Below are positions 1 through 7,672 of a DNA stretch of 64,000 nucleotides, one piece after another. Numbering within the stretch: position 1 is the first letter of the stretch; each line of letters begins with the position of its first letter. The notes under the pieces are model-generated. The model ran no database searches and had not been told where the DNA came from. It worked only from the letters and a program-made list of their open reading frames with translations. The translations under genes and the position numbers were made by a program. Origin of the DNA: Thiotrichaceae bacterium (GTDB lineage Bacteria; Pseudomonadota; Gammaproteobacteria; Thiotrichales; Thiotrichaceae); contig JALSJN010000046.1 of NCBI GenBank assembly GCA_026989335.1, forward strand, positions 1 to 64,000, given 5' to 3'.

Positions 1-331
1 GGCGGTTTGATGGGTAAGAAAATATAAAAATAGATAGAAACAGGACACATTATGTGTGATTTTTTAAAAATTGATCTGAAAACTAATATTCTTAAAATTA
101 GTGGCTTGATCAGTCATTCCTTAAGGAGGAGGCTGATTAAGTCGATTAAAATTTAGTACAGAAAAATCTTAATAACACTTTAGAGACTGATGTTTGCGCT
201 ATGAATGACCAACATTAATGCCCCTACAGGATTAGTGATTGGCATATTGCTACTTCTTAGTGATGCTATTACGCATTCAAGAGTAAATTAAGTGTTATTG
301 CGCAAGATAGTAAATATCGACTTGTTGGTGA
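1..331. other. Intergenic stretch with no supported gene
   Basis: I see no gene here. An ATG at position 52 opens a reading frame of only about 35 codons with no recognisable protein similarity. The one explained piece is 121-170, which matches the right end of repeat family A. The rest is AT-rich, with stops in every frame, and could hold remnants of a decayed gene. Confidence 0.5.
121..170 (-). repeat. Partial copy of dispersed repeat family A
   Basis: The segment carries GCTGATTAAGTCGATTAAAA next to AAGGAG, closely matching the reverse complement of the right end of the full family A copy near 39905-39957. Only one end is recognisable; the partner end, with TGATCAAGTCCA, is absent, so this looks like a truncated copy. 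Confidence 0.6.
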
Positions 332-994
332 TTAATTAGCCATCAAAGGTTTACAGCGAGCATACCAAGTTGAAAATTTAGGGTTATGGGCTTCGGCTAA
401 AGCCACCGTGCCAAGTTTTTCTACCGAGTTAAGCACCCCAAAAACACTGCAATCAACAAAGCCTGCTTGCGCGCCACTATAAAAGTTTTGCCCTTTTAAT
501 GCATTGTTTGTCCAATGATCAATGGCTGCTAAAAACTCTTTTTGGGGATCTATGATGTTGTGCTTTTCTTTCATCTTACGTGCGACTTTAGGCATGATTA
601 GGGCACCAAAGAAAGGGATAAGCATTCCTTTAAGACTTTTTGCTGGGCTGATTTTTTTAATATTATTAAAAGAGGTTTTAAAGTTAGGGTGTACCAAAGG
701 CGGTAAGTAATGCACCAATGTTTTATCCAACCACTGCGTCCATTCTTTATCACTCTCTGTAACAGGCAACTTAGCGTAATGGGTATTGATGTGTTCAATA
801 ATTGCCGCTGACTCAACAATCACTTGGTCAGCATCTTTTAAAACAGGGACTTTTTTATGATCCGTTATGCCTTTTAACTCCTTCATGCTACGCGGAGTTA
901 CTTCAATAATTTCATAAGGTTGATCGATAAATGTAAGTAGGGCACGAACTTTGCTGCAAAAAGGGCAGGCTTGAAATTGGTAAAGAGTGATCAT
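332..994 (-). CDS. Glutathione S-transferase with glutaredoxin-like N-terminus
   Basis: This is a 220-residue protein of the thioredoxin/glutaredoxin fold fused to a GST-like helical domain. The N-terminus reads MITLYQFQACPFCSKV, with a CPFC redox motif at residues 10-13, and KVPVLKD and ESAAIIEHI supply the glutathione-binding cis-proline and serine region. The helical domain (about 85-220) resembles membrane-associated prostaglandin E synthase 2-like GSTs more than classic cytosolic GSTs. It likely acts in thiol redox or conjugation chemistry; the substrate is unknown. It lies 142 bases downstream of the propeller ORF on the same strand, so it may be a separate transcript. Confidence 0.8.
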   Translation of the reverse strand: MITLYQFQACPFCSKVRALLTFIDQPYEIIEVTPRSMKELKGITDHKKVPVLKDADQVIVESAAIIEHINTHYAKLPVTESDKEWTQWLDKTLVHYLPPLVHPNFKTSFNNIKKISPAKSLKGMLIPFFGALIMPKVARKMKEKHNIIDPQKEFLAAIDHWTNNALKGQNFYSGAQAGFVDCSVFGVLNSVEKLGTVALAEAHNPKFSTWYARCKPLMAN

Positions 995-1136
995 AATAAA
1001 TAGAATTTTCTGAGTTAATGAGTCGTTAATTTTTTAGCTAAAGGGTGTACGCTAAGGCATTACTTTCCCTAAAATAGAGAAGTAATGGTACAGGTTACTT
1101 AGCTAGATATAAATAAAACAATTAATATCTTTGGGC

Positions 1137-1991
1137 TTATTTTGCTTGATAGGTATCTCTATCGTAGTAGTTGAGAGCCGCATCTCCCCAGTCACTGACA
1201 AACAATATTCTCTTGCCATCAGGGCTAACATTACCTAATGAGTTTCTTATTTTTGATGTATGTGTTTGAACAAAGCGGTTGACGATATGATTTTCTGGGC
1301 CAGAATAATCTAATTTAACAGAAAATACTTCTTTATAGCCTGGAGCAGTGGTACTTGCGTAACACCATCCCTTGCGTTTAAAGTTTCTACAGGATATATG
1401 ACCTCCATTGTATTTATCAGGGAGTAATCGGGTGCTAAAACCATCACTTAAACGGTAGATCCAAATTCCATTATTGGCTCCATATTCATATTGCACGTAA
1501 GCTTCGACTCCATCTTTGTCTATTCCTAAGTCACCATGGCCACTACTGTTAGCAAGGTGTCTTACAAAGTTTAATTCTCTATCATACTGATCTATTTTAT
1601 TATTTGAACTCATTAAAATATGTGAGCCTAGGGGAGAAATAGATATCCAGTCGAATACTTGTCCGTTATCTGGCCAAGATATGTTTTTAAAGTCTTTTAT
1701 TTTTATGGTTTTATTATTTTTTATGTCGTAGACGATAGCTGTCAGATACTTAGTACCCTTTTTTCGTGCTGCAAAAACAACATATTGATCATTATAATCT
1801 ATATTGCCTTCATATTTACCAAGGGTAAAACGATCATAAATAAATTGATTAGATGCAAAGGTTTTAACTAAATCAAACTTAATATCTGTTTTAAGCGTAT
1901 TTAAAGTACCTTTCCAGAAACTGGCATTGTGGTCTCCTGAGCCATTATAAACACCAAAGAATACATTGGGGTTTTTGCTCGACCATTTCAT
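1137..1991 (-). CDS. TolB-like beta-propeller, probable C-terminal half of a frameshifted gene
   Basis: The 284 residues contain repeated propeller motifs such as SPLGSHILMSS and SPDGKRILFVSDWGD, typical of TolB/WD40-like PD40 repeats. There is no signal peptide and no convincing ribosome site at the nominal ATG. The same frame stays open upstream of that ATG past the stop of the preceding ORF (2018-2020), and the joined reading continues a propeller blade begun in that ORF. I therefore think this is the C-terminal half of one exported hydrolase-propeller protein, separated by a -1 frame change near 2018-2045. A sequencing error would look identical. If real, this fragment is probably not made efficiently. 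Confidence 0.6.
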   Translation of the reverse strand: MKWSSKNPNVFFGVYNGSGDHNASFWKGTLNTLKTDIKFDLVKTFASNQFIYDRFTLGKYEGNIDYNDQYVVFAARKKGTKYLTAIVYDIKNNKTIKIKDFKNISWPDNGQVFDWISISPLGSHILMSSNNKIDQYDRELNFVRHLANSSGHGDLGIDKDGVEAYVQYEYGANNGIWIYRLSDGFSTRLLPDKYNGGHISCRNFKRKGWCYASTTAPGYKEVFSVKLDYSGPENHIVNRFVQTHTSKIRNSLGNVSPDGKRILFVSDWGDAALNYYDRDTYQAK

Positions 1992-2017
1992 TTCATTTAG
2001 TGATCCATTGATTTTAT

Positions 2018-3322
2018 TTAGCTCGCTAAGCTGTTTGTTCCTTGGGTAATGGGTAATTCTTTGAGTGTATTGGCATCGTAAAGCTTATAACGTAACCGTA
2101 ACATGCTCATGTCACTATTCCATGCCTGTGTTTTAGGATAAGGGTGATCGTTACCTCTAGGGATTCTTTTTCCATTATAAACTGTGGGGGTATCTGCTTG
2201 ATTAACTCGATCTGTCATTCTGGTGACGGTTTTACCAAATTCTTGATCAAGTAATGATGCGCCAAGTTGAGGCTTTGGTTTTTTATCGTTAGTCTTAATT
2301 GCTGTAAGTGATGACTCAGGTGGTAGTGCACCTGGGAATACCTCACAGTAGTTAATAATTGTATTAGTACCGTTGCAGGGGTATTTATAGTCACTAATAA
2401 GTTTAACGATTTGGATTCCGTGTCCATTAGCGTAAGGATCATCGCTGCCTAGTTCTAACGCTTCATGCTGTGCGTTTTTAGCAGGCTTGTCTTTAAAGGT
2501 AAGTTCCATGAGTGCATCAAGGGGTTTGAGGATACCTTGCATTTCACTGTATTTCTTTGTTTTTCCAGTGGGGTAGCCATGGTCTGCATTTGCAAATATT
2601 TGATAGTCTTTTTGTTTATTGTTGATTGAGTCAAGTAGGTAGTATTCAGTAAGGGGAATACGAGCATCAGTATTACTTTGTTTATTGTTTCCACCTATTC
2701 CATATTGTTGGATAATGATATTCGTATTTGAAGGTAATGACTTCATATCATCTTTACTCATGCCAAAAGCAAACCAAGGTTCAATGGCAAATAGGAAGCG
2801 ACCATTTTCTCCCCAGTTTTTATCACTAGCATTACTAAACTCTTTTAATATTCTGAATAAATGTCCACCACCAGAAGAATGACCGATTACGCCAATTTTT
2901 GAGGTATCTAATAGAGGAGTAATGGCGGGGTTGCTAACCATCTCATCAAGATGAGTGATGATGCTATTGGCTGAGAAGCCATCGATATCGTTGGCGTAAA
3001 TAGCGGCGTAACCTTGGCTGGCGATAAAGTTAAGCAAGGTTTGGTAGTGTGTATAATCTTTACTTCTAAATCCTGGGGCTAAGAAAACAACAGGTACGGG
3101 TTTAGCTGCACTGGCACTTTTTGGCAGTATAAGTACTGAATTCCCGTGTACAGATTCAATAATGGGCTCTGCTAGTAAATGACTTCCTTCTTTACCATAG
3201 TCACGGGAAGGCCCGCTATTGCCCTCGGTTGGAGGCTCATTACTACCTCCGCAGGCTGATAGCGTTATGATTGATAGGGATAATATAACGACCCAGCTAA
3301 GCTTCTTTGCTATTAATTTCAT
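2018..3322 (-). CDS. Lipoprotein alpha/beta hydrolase (N-terminal part of split gene)
   Basis: The 434-residue product starts with a lipoprotein signal peptide (lipobox LSAC, lipidated Cys24), followed by a low-complexity linker. Residues about 50-255 form an alpha/beta-hydrolase domain: LAPGF near 81-85, nucleophile elbow GHSSGGG at 147-153 (Ser149) and a likely catalytic His in ADHGYP near 248. It resembles platelet-activating-factor acetylhydrolase/dienelactone-hydrolase-like esterases. From about residue 345 the sequence turns into the start of a beta-propeller (AWNSDMSMLRLRYKLYD), which is cut short at the stop. The propeller resumes in another frame at 1137-1991. It should be anchored in the envelope; the substrate is unknown. 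Confidence 0.7.
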   Translation of the reverse strand: MKLIAKKLSWVVILSLSIITLSACGGSNEPPTEGNSGPSRDYGKEGSHLLAEPIIESVHGNSVLILPKSASAAKPVPVVFLAPGFRSKDYTHYQTLLNFIASQGYAAIYANDIDGFSANSIITHLDEMVSNPAITPLLDTSKIGVIGHSSGGGHLFRILKEFSNASDKNWGENGRFLFAIEPWFAFGMSKDDMKSLPSNTNIIIQQYGIGGNNKQSNTDARIPLTEYYLLDSINNKQKDYQIFANADHGYPTGKTKKYSEMQGILKPLDALMELTFKDKPAKNAQHEALELGSDDPYANGHGIQIVKLISDYKYPCNGTNTIINYCEVFPGALPPESSLTAIKTNDKKPKPQLGASLLDQEFGKTVTRMTDRVNQADTPTVYNGKRIPRGNDHPYPKTQAWNSDMSMLRLRYKLYDANTLKELPITQGTNSLAS

Positions 3323-3410
3323 TTTCTAACTTCCAGTTATTATCGTATTCGTTTTAGATACATAAGTATGTGTAGAGTTATAGACCACTACTTTGAGAAA
3401 AGCTTATTTT

Positions 3411-3456
3411 ATAAGAATCTATTGCCTATAGGTATAAGAATTTATTGCCTATAGGT
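3411..3456. repeat. Tandem 23-bp duplication with palindromic core
   Basis: Two adjacent 23-bp units (3411-3433 and 3434-3456) differ at one base. Each contains ATTGCCTATAGGT, whose core CCTATAGG is a perfect 8-bp palindrome. They lie between the divergent lipoprotein gene (starts 3322) and yaeQ (starts 3563), so they could be paired operator sites; no regulator is identified. Confidence 0.6.
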
Positions 3457-3562
3457 CAAGAATTTTTAAAAGAGTTAGCTTGATCGTCAGAAGAATTTCT
3501 TCGTGAAAAAGCTTCTTTATGTAGTATCCTTAACCATTTATCTAATCACCTGAAAGTCACTT

Positions 3563-4096
3563 ATGGCAATTAGCTCCACCATCATTAAATTGACCCTTAA
3601 TATTGCTGATATGGATCGGCATTATTACCAAACACACGAGCTTACGGTTGCGCAGCATCCTTCGGAAACTGACCTACGGTTTATGACAAGAGTGATAGCT
3701 TTTGCAATTAATGCCAGTGAGTCACTAAACTTTACCAAAGGCTTAAGCACCGATGATGAGCCAGATTTGTGGCAAAAATCACTCACGGATAACATTGAAT
3801 GTTGGATTGATTTAGGCCAGCCTGATGAAAAACGACTTCGCAAAGCCTGTGGTCGTGCATCTAACGTGATTATTTATACCTATAATGAACGCAAAGCAAA
3901 TAGCTGGTGGGAGCAACAAGTCGATAAATTACAGCGCTTTGATAACCTTAGCGTATTTCATATTGATGCGCCTGGGGTTGAAACTTTGGTGCAACGAAAT
4001 ATGGAGTTGCAATGTAATTTTCAAGAAGGTGAAATAACATTGAGCGATGATACTGTTACGGTTGAGGTGAATGTTAAAAAACGTATGAAGCGGTAG
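3563..4096 (+). CDS. yaeQ: YaeQ family protein
   Basis: The 177-residue protein matches the YaeQ family over its full length: MAISSTIIKLTLNIADMDR at the start, the SETDLRFMTRVIAFA segment, the LWQKSLTDNIECWIDLGQPD segment and a basic tail (KKRMKR). YaeQ has a PD-(D/E)XK nuclease-like fold of uncertain biological role; an early report linked it to RfaH suppression. The start is the first ATG after a short leader and gives the usual family length. It is followed by rraA on the same strand after about 190 bases. Confidence 0.9.
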   Translation: MAISSTIIKLTLNIADMDRHYYQTHELTVAQHPSETDLRFMTRVIAFAINASESLNFTKGLSTDDEPDLWQKSLTDNIECWIDLGQPDEKRLRKACGRASNVIIYTYNERKANSWWEQQVDKLQRFDNLSVFHIDAPGVETLVQRNMELQCNFQEGEITLSDDTVTVEVNVKKRMKR

Positions 4097-4190
4097 CGTG
4101 ATATCAACTTAATATCATTTATCAATAGTAGCTTCATGGCGTTTACGTCCCATTAGAATAAAAATATAAGCATGTTAAAGGGATGAAATT

Positions 4191-4268
4191 ATGGGTAGTT
4201 TACTTTTTGAGTTATCTGGAAGTAAAAAGCGGAATGATAAGTATCAAAAAGAAAGAACTAATTCTTAA
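4191..4268 (+). CDS. Possible 25-residue small protein upstream of rraA
   Basis: An ATG at 4191, preceded by a purine-rich AAAGGGATG sequence, opens a 25-codon frame with product start MGSLLFELSGSKKRNDKYQ. It ends 15 bases before rraA. The short hydrophobic N-terminus and charged tail are compatible with a small protein or leader peptide. I recognise no family, and an ORF of this length can arise by chance. Confidence 0.3.
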   Translation: MGSLLFELSGSKKRNDKYQKERTNS

Positions 4269-4283
4269 TATTGAGGAAAGGCT

Positions 4284-4775
4284 ATGCCATTTAGAACCGC
4301 TGATTTAACTGACGAATTTTGTAGTGATAACTGTGATGAGGTACAAGCAGCAGGAATGAGCTTAAACTGTTATGGCGGCAAGCCCCGTTTTTATGGCGAG
4401 ATTGTTACCCTCAAATTATTTGAAGATAATCAACTGCTTCGTGATCAAGTTTACTCTGATGGTAAAGGTAAAGTACTTGTTGTAGATGGCGGTGCATCTA
4501 TGCGACGTGCACTAATGGGGGATATGTTAGCCGCTACAGCGGCTGAAAATGGGTGGTCTGGTGTTGTTATTAATGGCTGTATTCGTGATTCTGTCGATAT
4601 GGCAACCATGCAATTGGGAGTGTTGGCATTGGGTACGCATCCTCTTAAAACGGTAAAAGCAGGCGTTGGGCAAACGAATGTTTCAATCCAGTTTGCAGAT
4701 TTAAAATTTGAACCTGCTGATTTTATTTATATTGATGAAGATGGTATTATTATTTCTGAAAAGCCGTTGATTTAG
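4284..4775 (+). CDS. rraA: Ribonuclease E activity regulator RraA
   Basis: The 163-residue product is a full-length RraA/MenG-like protein. It shows the N-terminal TADLTDEFCSDN, the central GKVLVVDGGASMRRALMGD and GVVINGCIRDSVDM, and the C-terminal ADFIYIDEDGIIIS. In E. coli RraA trimers bind RNase E and dampen mRNA decay; related proteins are HMG/CHA aldolases, but the RraA subgroup lacks that activity. A GAGGAAAG ribosome site lies 8 bases before the ATG. It converges with suhB, with 74 bases between the stops. Confidence 0.9.
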   Translation: MPFRTADLTDEFCSDNCDEVQAAGMSLNCYGGKPRFYGEIVTLKLFEDNQLLRDQVYSDGKGKVLVVDGGASMRRALMGDMLAATAAENGWSGVVINGCIRDSVDMATMQLGVLALGTHPLKTVKAGVGQTNVSIQFADLKFEPADFIYIDEDGIIISEKPLI

Positions 4776-4849
4776 TTTTCTAGCTCAAATCATTACTCTC
4801 ATTCAAAATGCTTGTACTCTCGTTCGCGTTTTGATCTTGGGGTAGGTAA

Positions 4850-5650
4850 TTACAGCACGGCATGTAAACGTTTAATCATATCTTTAAATACTTTAGGGTT
4901 AGCTGCAACAATATTGCCTGTTTCGAGGTGGGTACTGCCACCTTTTAGGTCACCAATTAATCCGCCCGCTTCTTGAACTAACAACACGCCAGCGGCGATA
5001 TCCCACTCGTGTAAGCCAAACTCCCAAAAACCATCGTAGCGACCGGCTGCAACGTAGGCTAAATCAAGTGATGCAGCGCCAGGGCGACGTACGCCTGCGG
5101 TATCAATAATCAATGCTTTCATGGTTTGAAAGTAAGGGTCGATAAGTTCGTCTTGGTCAGGGCGGTAGGGGACACCTGTAGTTAATAGTGCGCCACTTAG
5201 CGATAAACGTTTCGATACACGAATCCGGCGTTTGTTTAAAAATGCTCCGCCTCCGCGTGTTGCGTAGAATAAATCATCCTTAATTGGGTCGTAAATCACC
5301 GCTTGGTCAAGCTTGCCATCTTTTTTAAGTGCAATCGATACCGCAAAATGAGGAATTCCGTATAAGAAATTGGTGGTGCCATCGAGTGGGTCAATAATCC
5401 ATTCGTACTGACTGGGCTTATCACCAGAACCTGCATGTTTGCCACTTTCTTCCCCTAAAAAAGCATGATCAGGGTAGGCCTTTTTTAAAATACCAATGAT
5501 GGTATCTTCGGCGGCTCTATCGATTTCAGTGACAAAATCATTTTTATCCTTGTTTTCAATCTGTAATTGGTCGATTCTATCGGCACTACGGGCGATAATG
5601 TCGCCAGCTTCGTGGGCGGCTTTTATTGCCATGTTTAACATTGGATGCAT
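4850..5650 (-). CDS. suhB: Inositol-1-monophosphatase / Nus factor SuhB
   Basis: At 266 residues this is a standard inositol-monophosphatase-fold protein. The metal-binding motifs are present: GEE at 66-68, DPLDGTTNF at 87-95 and HEWDIAAG at about 214-221. SuhB hydrolyses inositol monophosphate in a Mg2+-dependent way, and in enterobacteria it also joins the ribosomal RNA antitermination complex. It is transcribed divergently from trmJ with a 54-base gap, a conserved gammaproteobacterial arrangement, so the two probably share a regulatory region. Confidence 0.93.
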   Translation of the reverse strand: MHPMLNMAIKAAHEAGDIIARSADRIDQLQIENKDKNDFVTEIDRAAEDTIIGILKKAYPDHAFLGEESGKHAGSGDKPSQYEWIIDPLDGTTNFLYGIPHFAVSIALKKDGKLDQAVIYDPIKDDLFYATRGGGAFLNKRRIRVSKRLSLSGALLTTGVPYRPDQDELIDPYFQTMKALIIDTAGVRRPGAASLDLAYVAAGRYDGFWEFGLHEWDIAAGVLLVQEAGGLIGDLKGGSTHLETGNIVAANPKVFKDMIKRLHAVL

Positions 5651-5704
5651 GATAAAACCTCTTTTATTTCAACAAGAATTAGCGGGCGAGAAGTCTAACA
5701 GAAA

Positions 5705-6451
5705 ATGCAAGTAAGAAACATATTAGCAAACATTAGAATTGTATTAATTCAAACCTCGCACCCTGGTAACATTGGTTCTGCCGCGCGAGCGATGAAAACA
5801 ATGGGTTTATCAACGCTTTATCTGGTAAAGCCTAAGTCATTTCCCGACGCTCAAGCAACCACCATGTCATCCAACGCCAGTGATGTATTGGATAATGCAG
5901 TGGTGGTTGATAGCTTGCAAGAGGCTTTGGTTGGCTGTGAGTGGGTGGTTGGTAGTAGCGCGCGCGATGCGCGTAGCCTAACGTGGGATGTAATGGATGC
6001 CAGAACTTGCGGTGAGCAAGCGGTAAACAAAGCAACTTCTGCCAAGGTCGCGTTGGTATTTGGACGAGAAAATTCGGGTATTACCAATGATGAATTAGCG
6101 CTTTGTCATAGCTTGGTACATATACCCACTAACCCAGAATACAGCTCACTAAATTTAGCATCCGCAGTACAGCTATTAAGTTATGAGTGTCGTGTGGCAA
6201 GCCAATCATTTGCATTAGAACAGGAATCACCTGAAAAAAGTGAGGCGGAGGTAGTCACGGTTGATGCGATGGAATCCTATTATCAGCACCTTGAAACGGC
6301 AATGGTAGAAACAGGTTTTCTTGATCCTGAGAAGCCTAAACATTTAATGACACGTTTGCGGCGTTTATACGGGCGTACTGAAATATCTCCCAGCGAGTTA
6401 AATATTCTTCGCGGTATGTTGGTTGCGTTGCTGCGATCTAAAGAAAAATAA
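5705..6451 (+). CDS. trmJ: tRNA (cytidine/uridine-2'-O-)-methyltransferase TrmJ
   Basis: This 248-residue SPOUT-class methyltransferase methylates the 2'-O of residue 32 in the anticodon loop of several tRNAs using SAM. The N-terminal SPOUT domain carries LIQTSHPGNIGSAARAMK, the FGRENSGITNDELALC motif and the knotted C-terminal signature IPTNPEYSSLNLASAVQL. The tail (about 200-248) is the TrmJ-specific extension. It is divergent from suhB, and arsJ begins one base after its stop codon, so the two are probably co-transcribed despite unrelated roles. Confidence 0.93.
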   Translation: MQVRNILANIRIVLIQTSHPGNIGSAARAMKTMGLSTLYLVKPKSFPDAQATTMSSNASDVLDNAVVVDSLQEALVGCEWVVGSSARDARSLTWDVMDARTCGEQAVNKATSAKVALVFGRENSGITNDELALCHSLVHIPTNPEYSSLNLASAVQLLSYECRVASQSFALEQESPEKSEAEVVTVDAMESYYQHLETAMVETGFLDPEKPKHLMTRLRRLYGRTEISPSELNILRGMLVALLRSKEK

Positions 6452-6452
6452 C

Positions 6453-7670
6453 ATGAATACTGCAACAAAAAACTATGCCACCATTACCGCAGGCTACTGG
6501 GCGTTCACCCTTACCGATGGGGCGATTCGGATGTTAGTGGTGTTGTATTTTCACATATTGGGTTATTCACCGCTTGAAGTTGCCATGTTGTTTTTATTCT
6601 ATGAGTTTTTTGGCATTGTAACAAATCTTGTTGGCGGTTGGCTGGGGGCAAAGCTAGGCTTAAACGTAACTATGCACATTGGCATGGCCTTACAAATCAT
6701 TGCTTTATTGATGTTAACAGTTTCTGATTCGATGTTATCAGTGGCCTATGTGATGCTGGCACAAGCGCTATCGGGCATTGCTAAAGACTTAAATAAAATG
6801 TCTGCAAAATCAGGCGTTAAAAGCCTCGTGAAAACAGCCAAGGATGACCCAAAACTCTTCAAATGGGTCGCGGTATTAACAGGCTCTAAAAATGCATTAA
6901 AAGGCGTAGGCTTCTTTTTAGGTGCTTTTTTGTTGGATTTAATGGGCTTTCGAAATGCCTTGTTGGTGTTAGCGGCTGGCTTATCGCTGGTGCTAATTAC
7001 CACATATGTCTTGTTACCTCGTGAGCTTGGTAAAGCTAAAAACAAACCAAAATTCAACCAAATATTATCACAAAGCCGACAAATCAACTGGCTATCAGCT
7101 GCGAGGTTTTTTCTATTCGGCGCGAGAGATATTTGGTTTGTCGTTGCACTTCCTGTTTTCTTATATGAAAAGCTAGGCTGGAGCTTTTCACAAGTCGGCT
7201 CCTTTATAGCCCTATGGATTATCGCCTACGGCATCGTGCAAGCACTTACCCCCATATTGTTACGCCAACATCAGCCGACAGCAAAGAGCGCGTCGCTGTT
7301 AGCATTGGTATTAGCGTTGGTGCCAGCAGGAATAGCGTTATCTCTAATGCAAAGCTGGCCCCCATCCATAACTATAATCATTGGTTTAATGATTTTTGGT
7401 GTGATTTTTGCCATTAACTCAGCGGTACATTCCTACTTAATCTTGGCATACGCTGATCACGACAAAGTAGCCATGAATGTAGGCTTTTATTACATGGCTA
7501 ATGCGGGCGGGAGGCTCACAGGTACCGTATTGTCAGGGTTGGTTTACCAGCAAGCGGGGATTGTAGCCTGTCTTTGGGTGTCCAGTGTCTTTGTGTTAGT
7601 GGCAATGGGGCTTTCATTATCGTTGAGTAAAATTAATATCCATCAGAAGCTCCCTATAATCAAGAGGTAG
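6453..7670 (+). CDS. arsJ: Organoarsenical efflux MFS transporter ArsJ
   Basis: I place the start at the ATG at 6453 (MNTATKNYATITAGYWAF), one base after the trmJ stop; an upstream extension would overlap trmJ. The 405-residue protein has about twelve hydrophobic segments. The segments YWAFTLTDG, RMLVVLYFH, EVAMLFLFYEFFGIVTN and GGWLGAKLGLN are diagnostic of ArsJ. ArsJ exports 1-arseno-3-phosphoglycerate, normally made by a dedicated GAPDH encoded next to it. No GAPDH, arsR, arsC or arsB gene lies nearby, so this copy is an orphan. Its stop is 2 bases from the convergent propeller gene. Confidence 0.88.
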   Translation: MNTATKNYATITAGYWAFTLTDGAIRMLVVLYFHILGYSPLEVAMLFLFYEFFGIVTNLVGGWLGAKLGLNVTMHIGMALQIIALLMLTVSDSMLSVAYVMLAQALSGIAKDLNKMSAKSGVKSLVKTAKDDPKLFKWVAVLTGSKNALKGVGFFLGAFLLDLMGFRNALLVLAAGLSLVLITTYVLLPRELGKAKNKPKFNQILSQSRQINWLSAARFFLFGARDIWFVVALPVFLYEKLGWSFSQVGSFIALWIIAYGIVQALTPILLRQHQPTAKSASLLALVLALVPAGIALSLMQSWPPSITIIIGLMIFGVIFAINSAVHSYLILAYADHDKVAMNVGFYYMANAGGRLTGTVLSGLVYQQAGIVACLWVSSVFVLVAMGLSLSLSKINIHQKLPIIKR

Positions 7671-7672
7671 CG

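Noticed and set aside
52-159. Short ORF at the left edge
   Set aside because: About 35 codons, no family similarity, and it overlaps the repeat A fragment at 121-170.
2018-2045. Programmed -1 ribosomal frameshift
   Set aside because: I found no X-XXY-YYZ slippery heptamer or clear downstream stem, so mutation or sequencing error is more likely.
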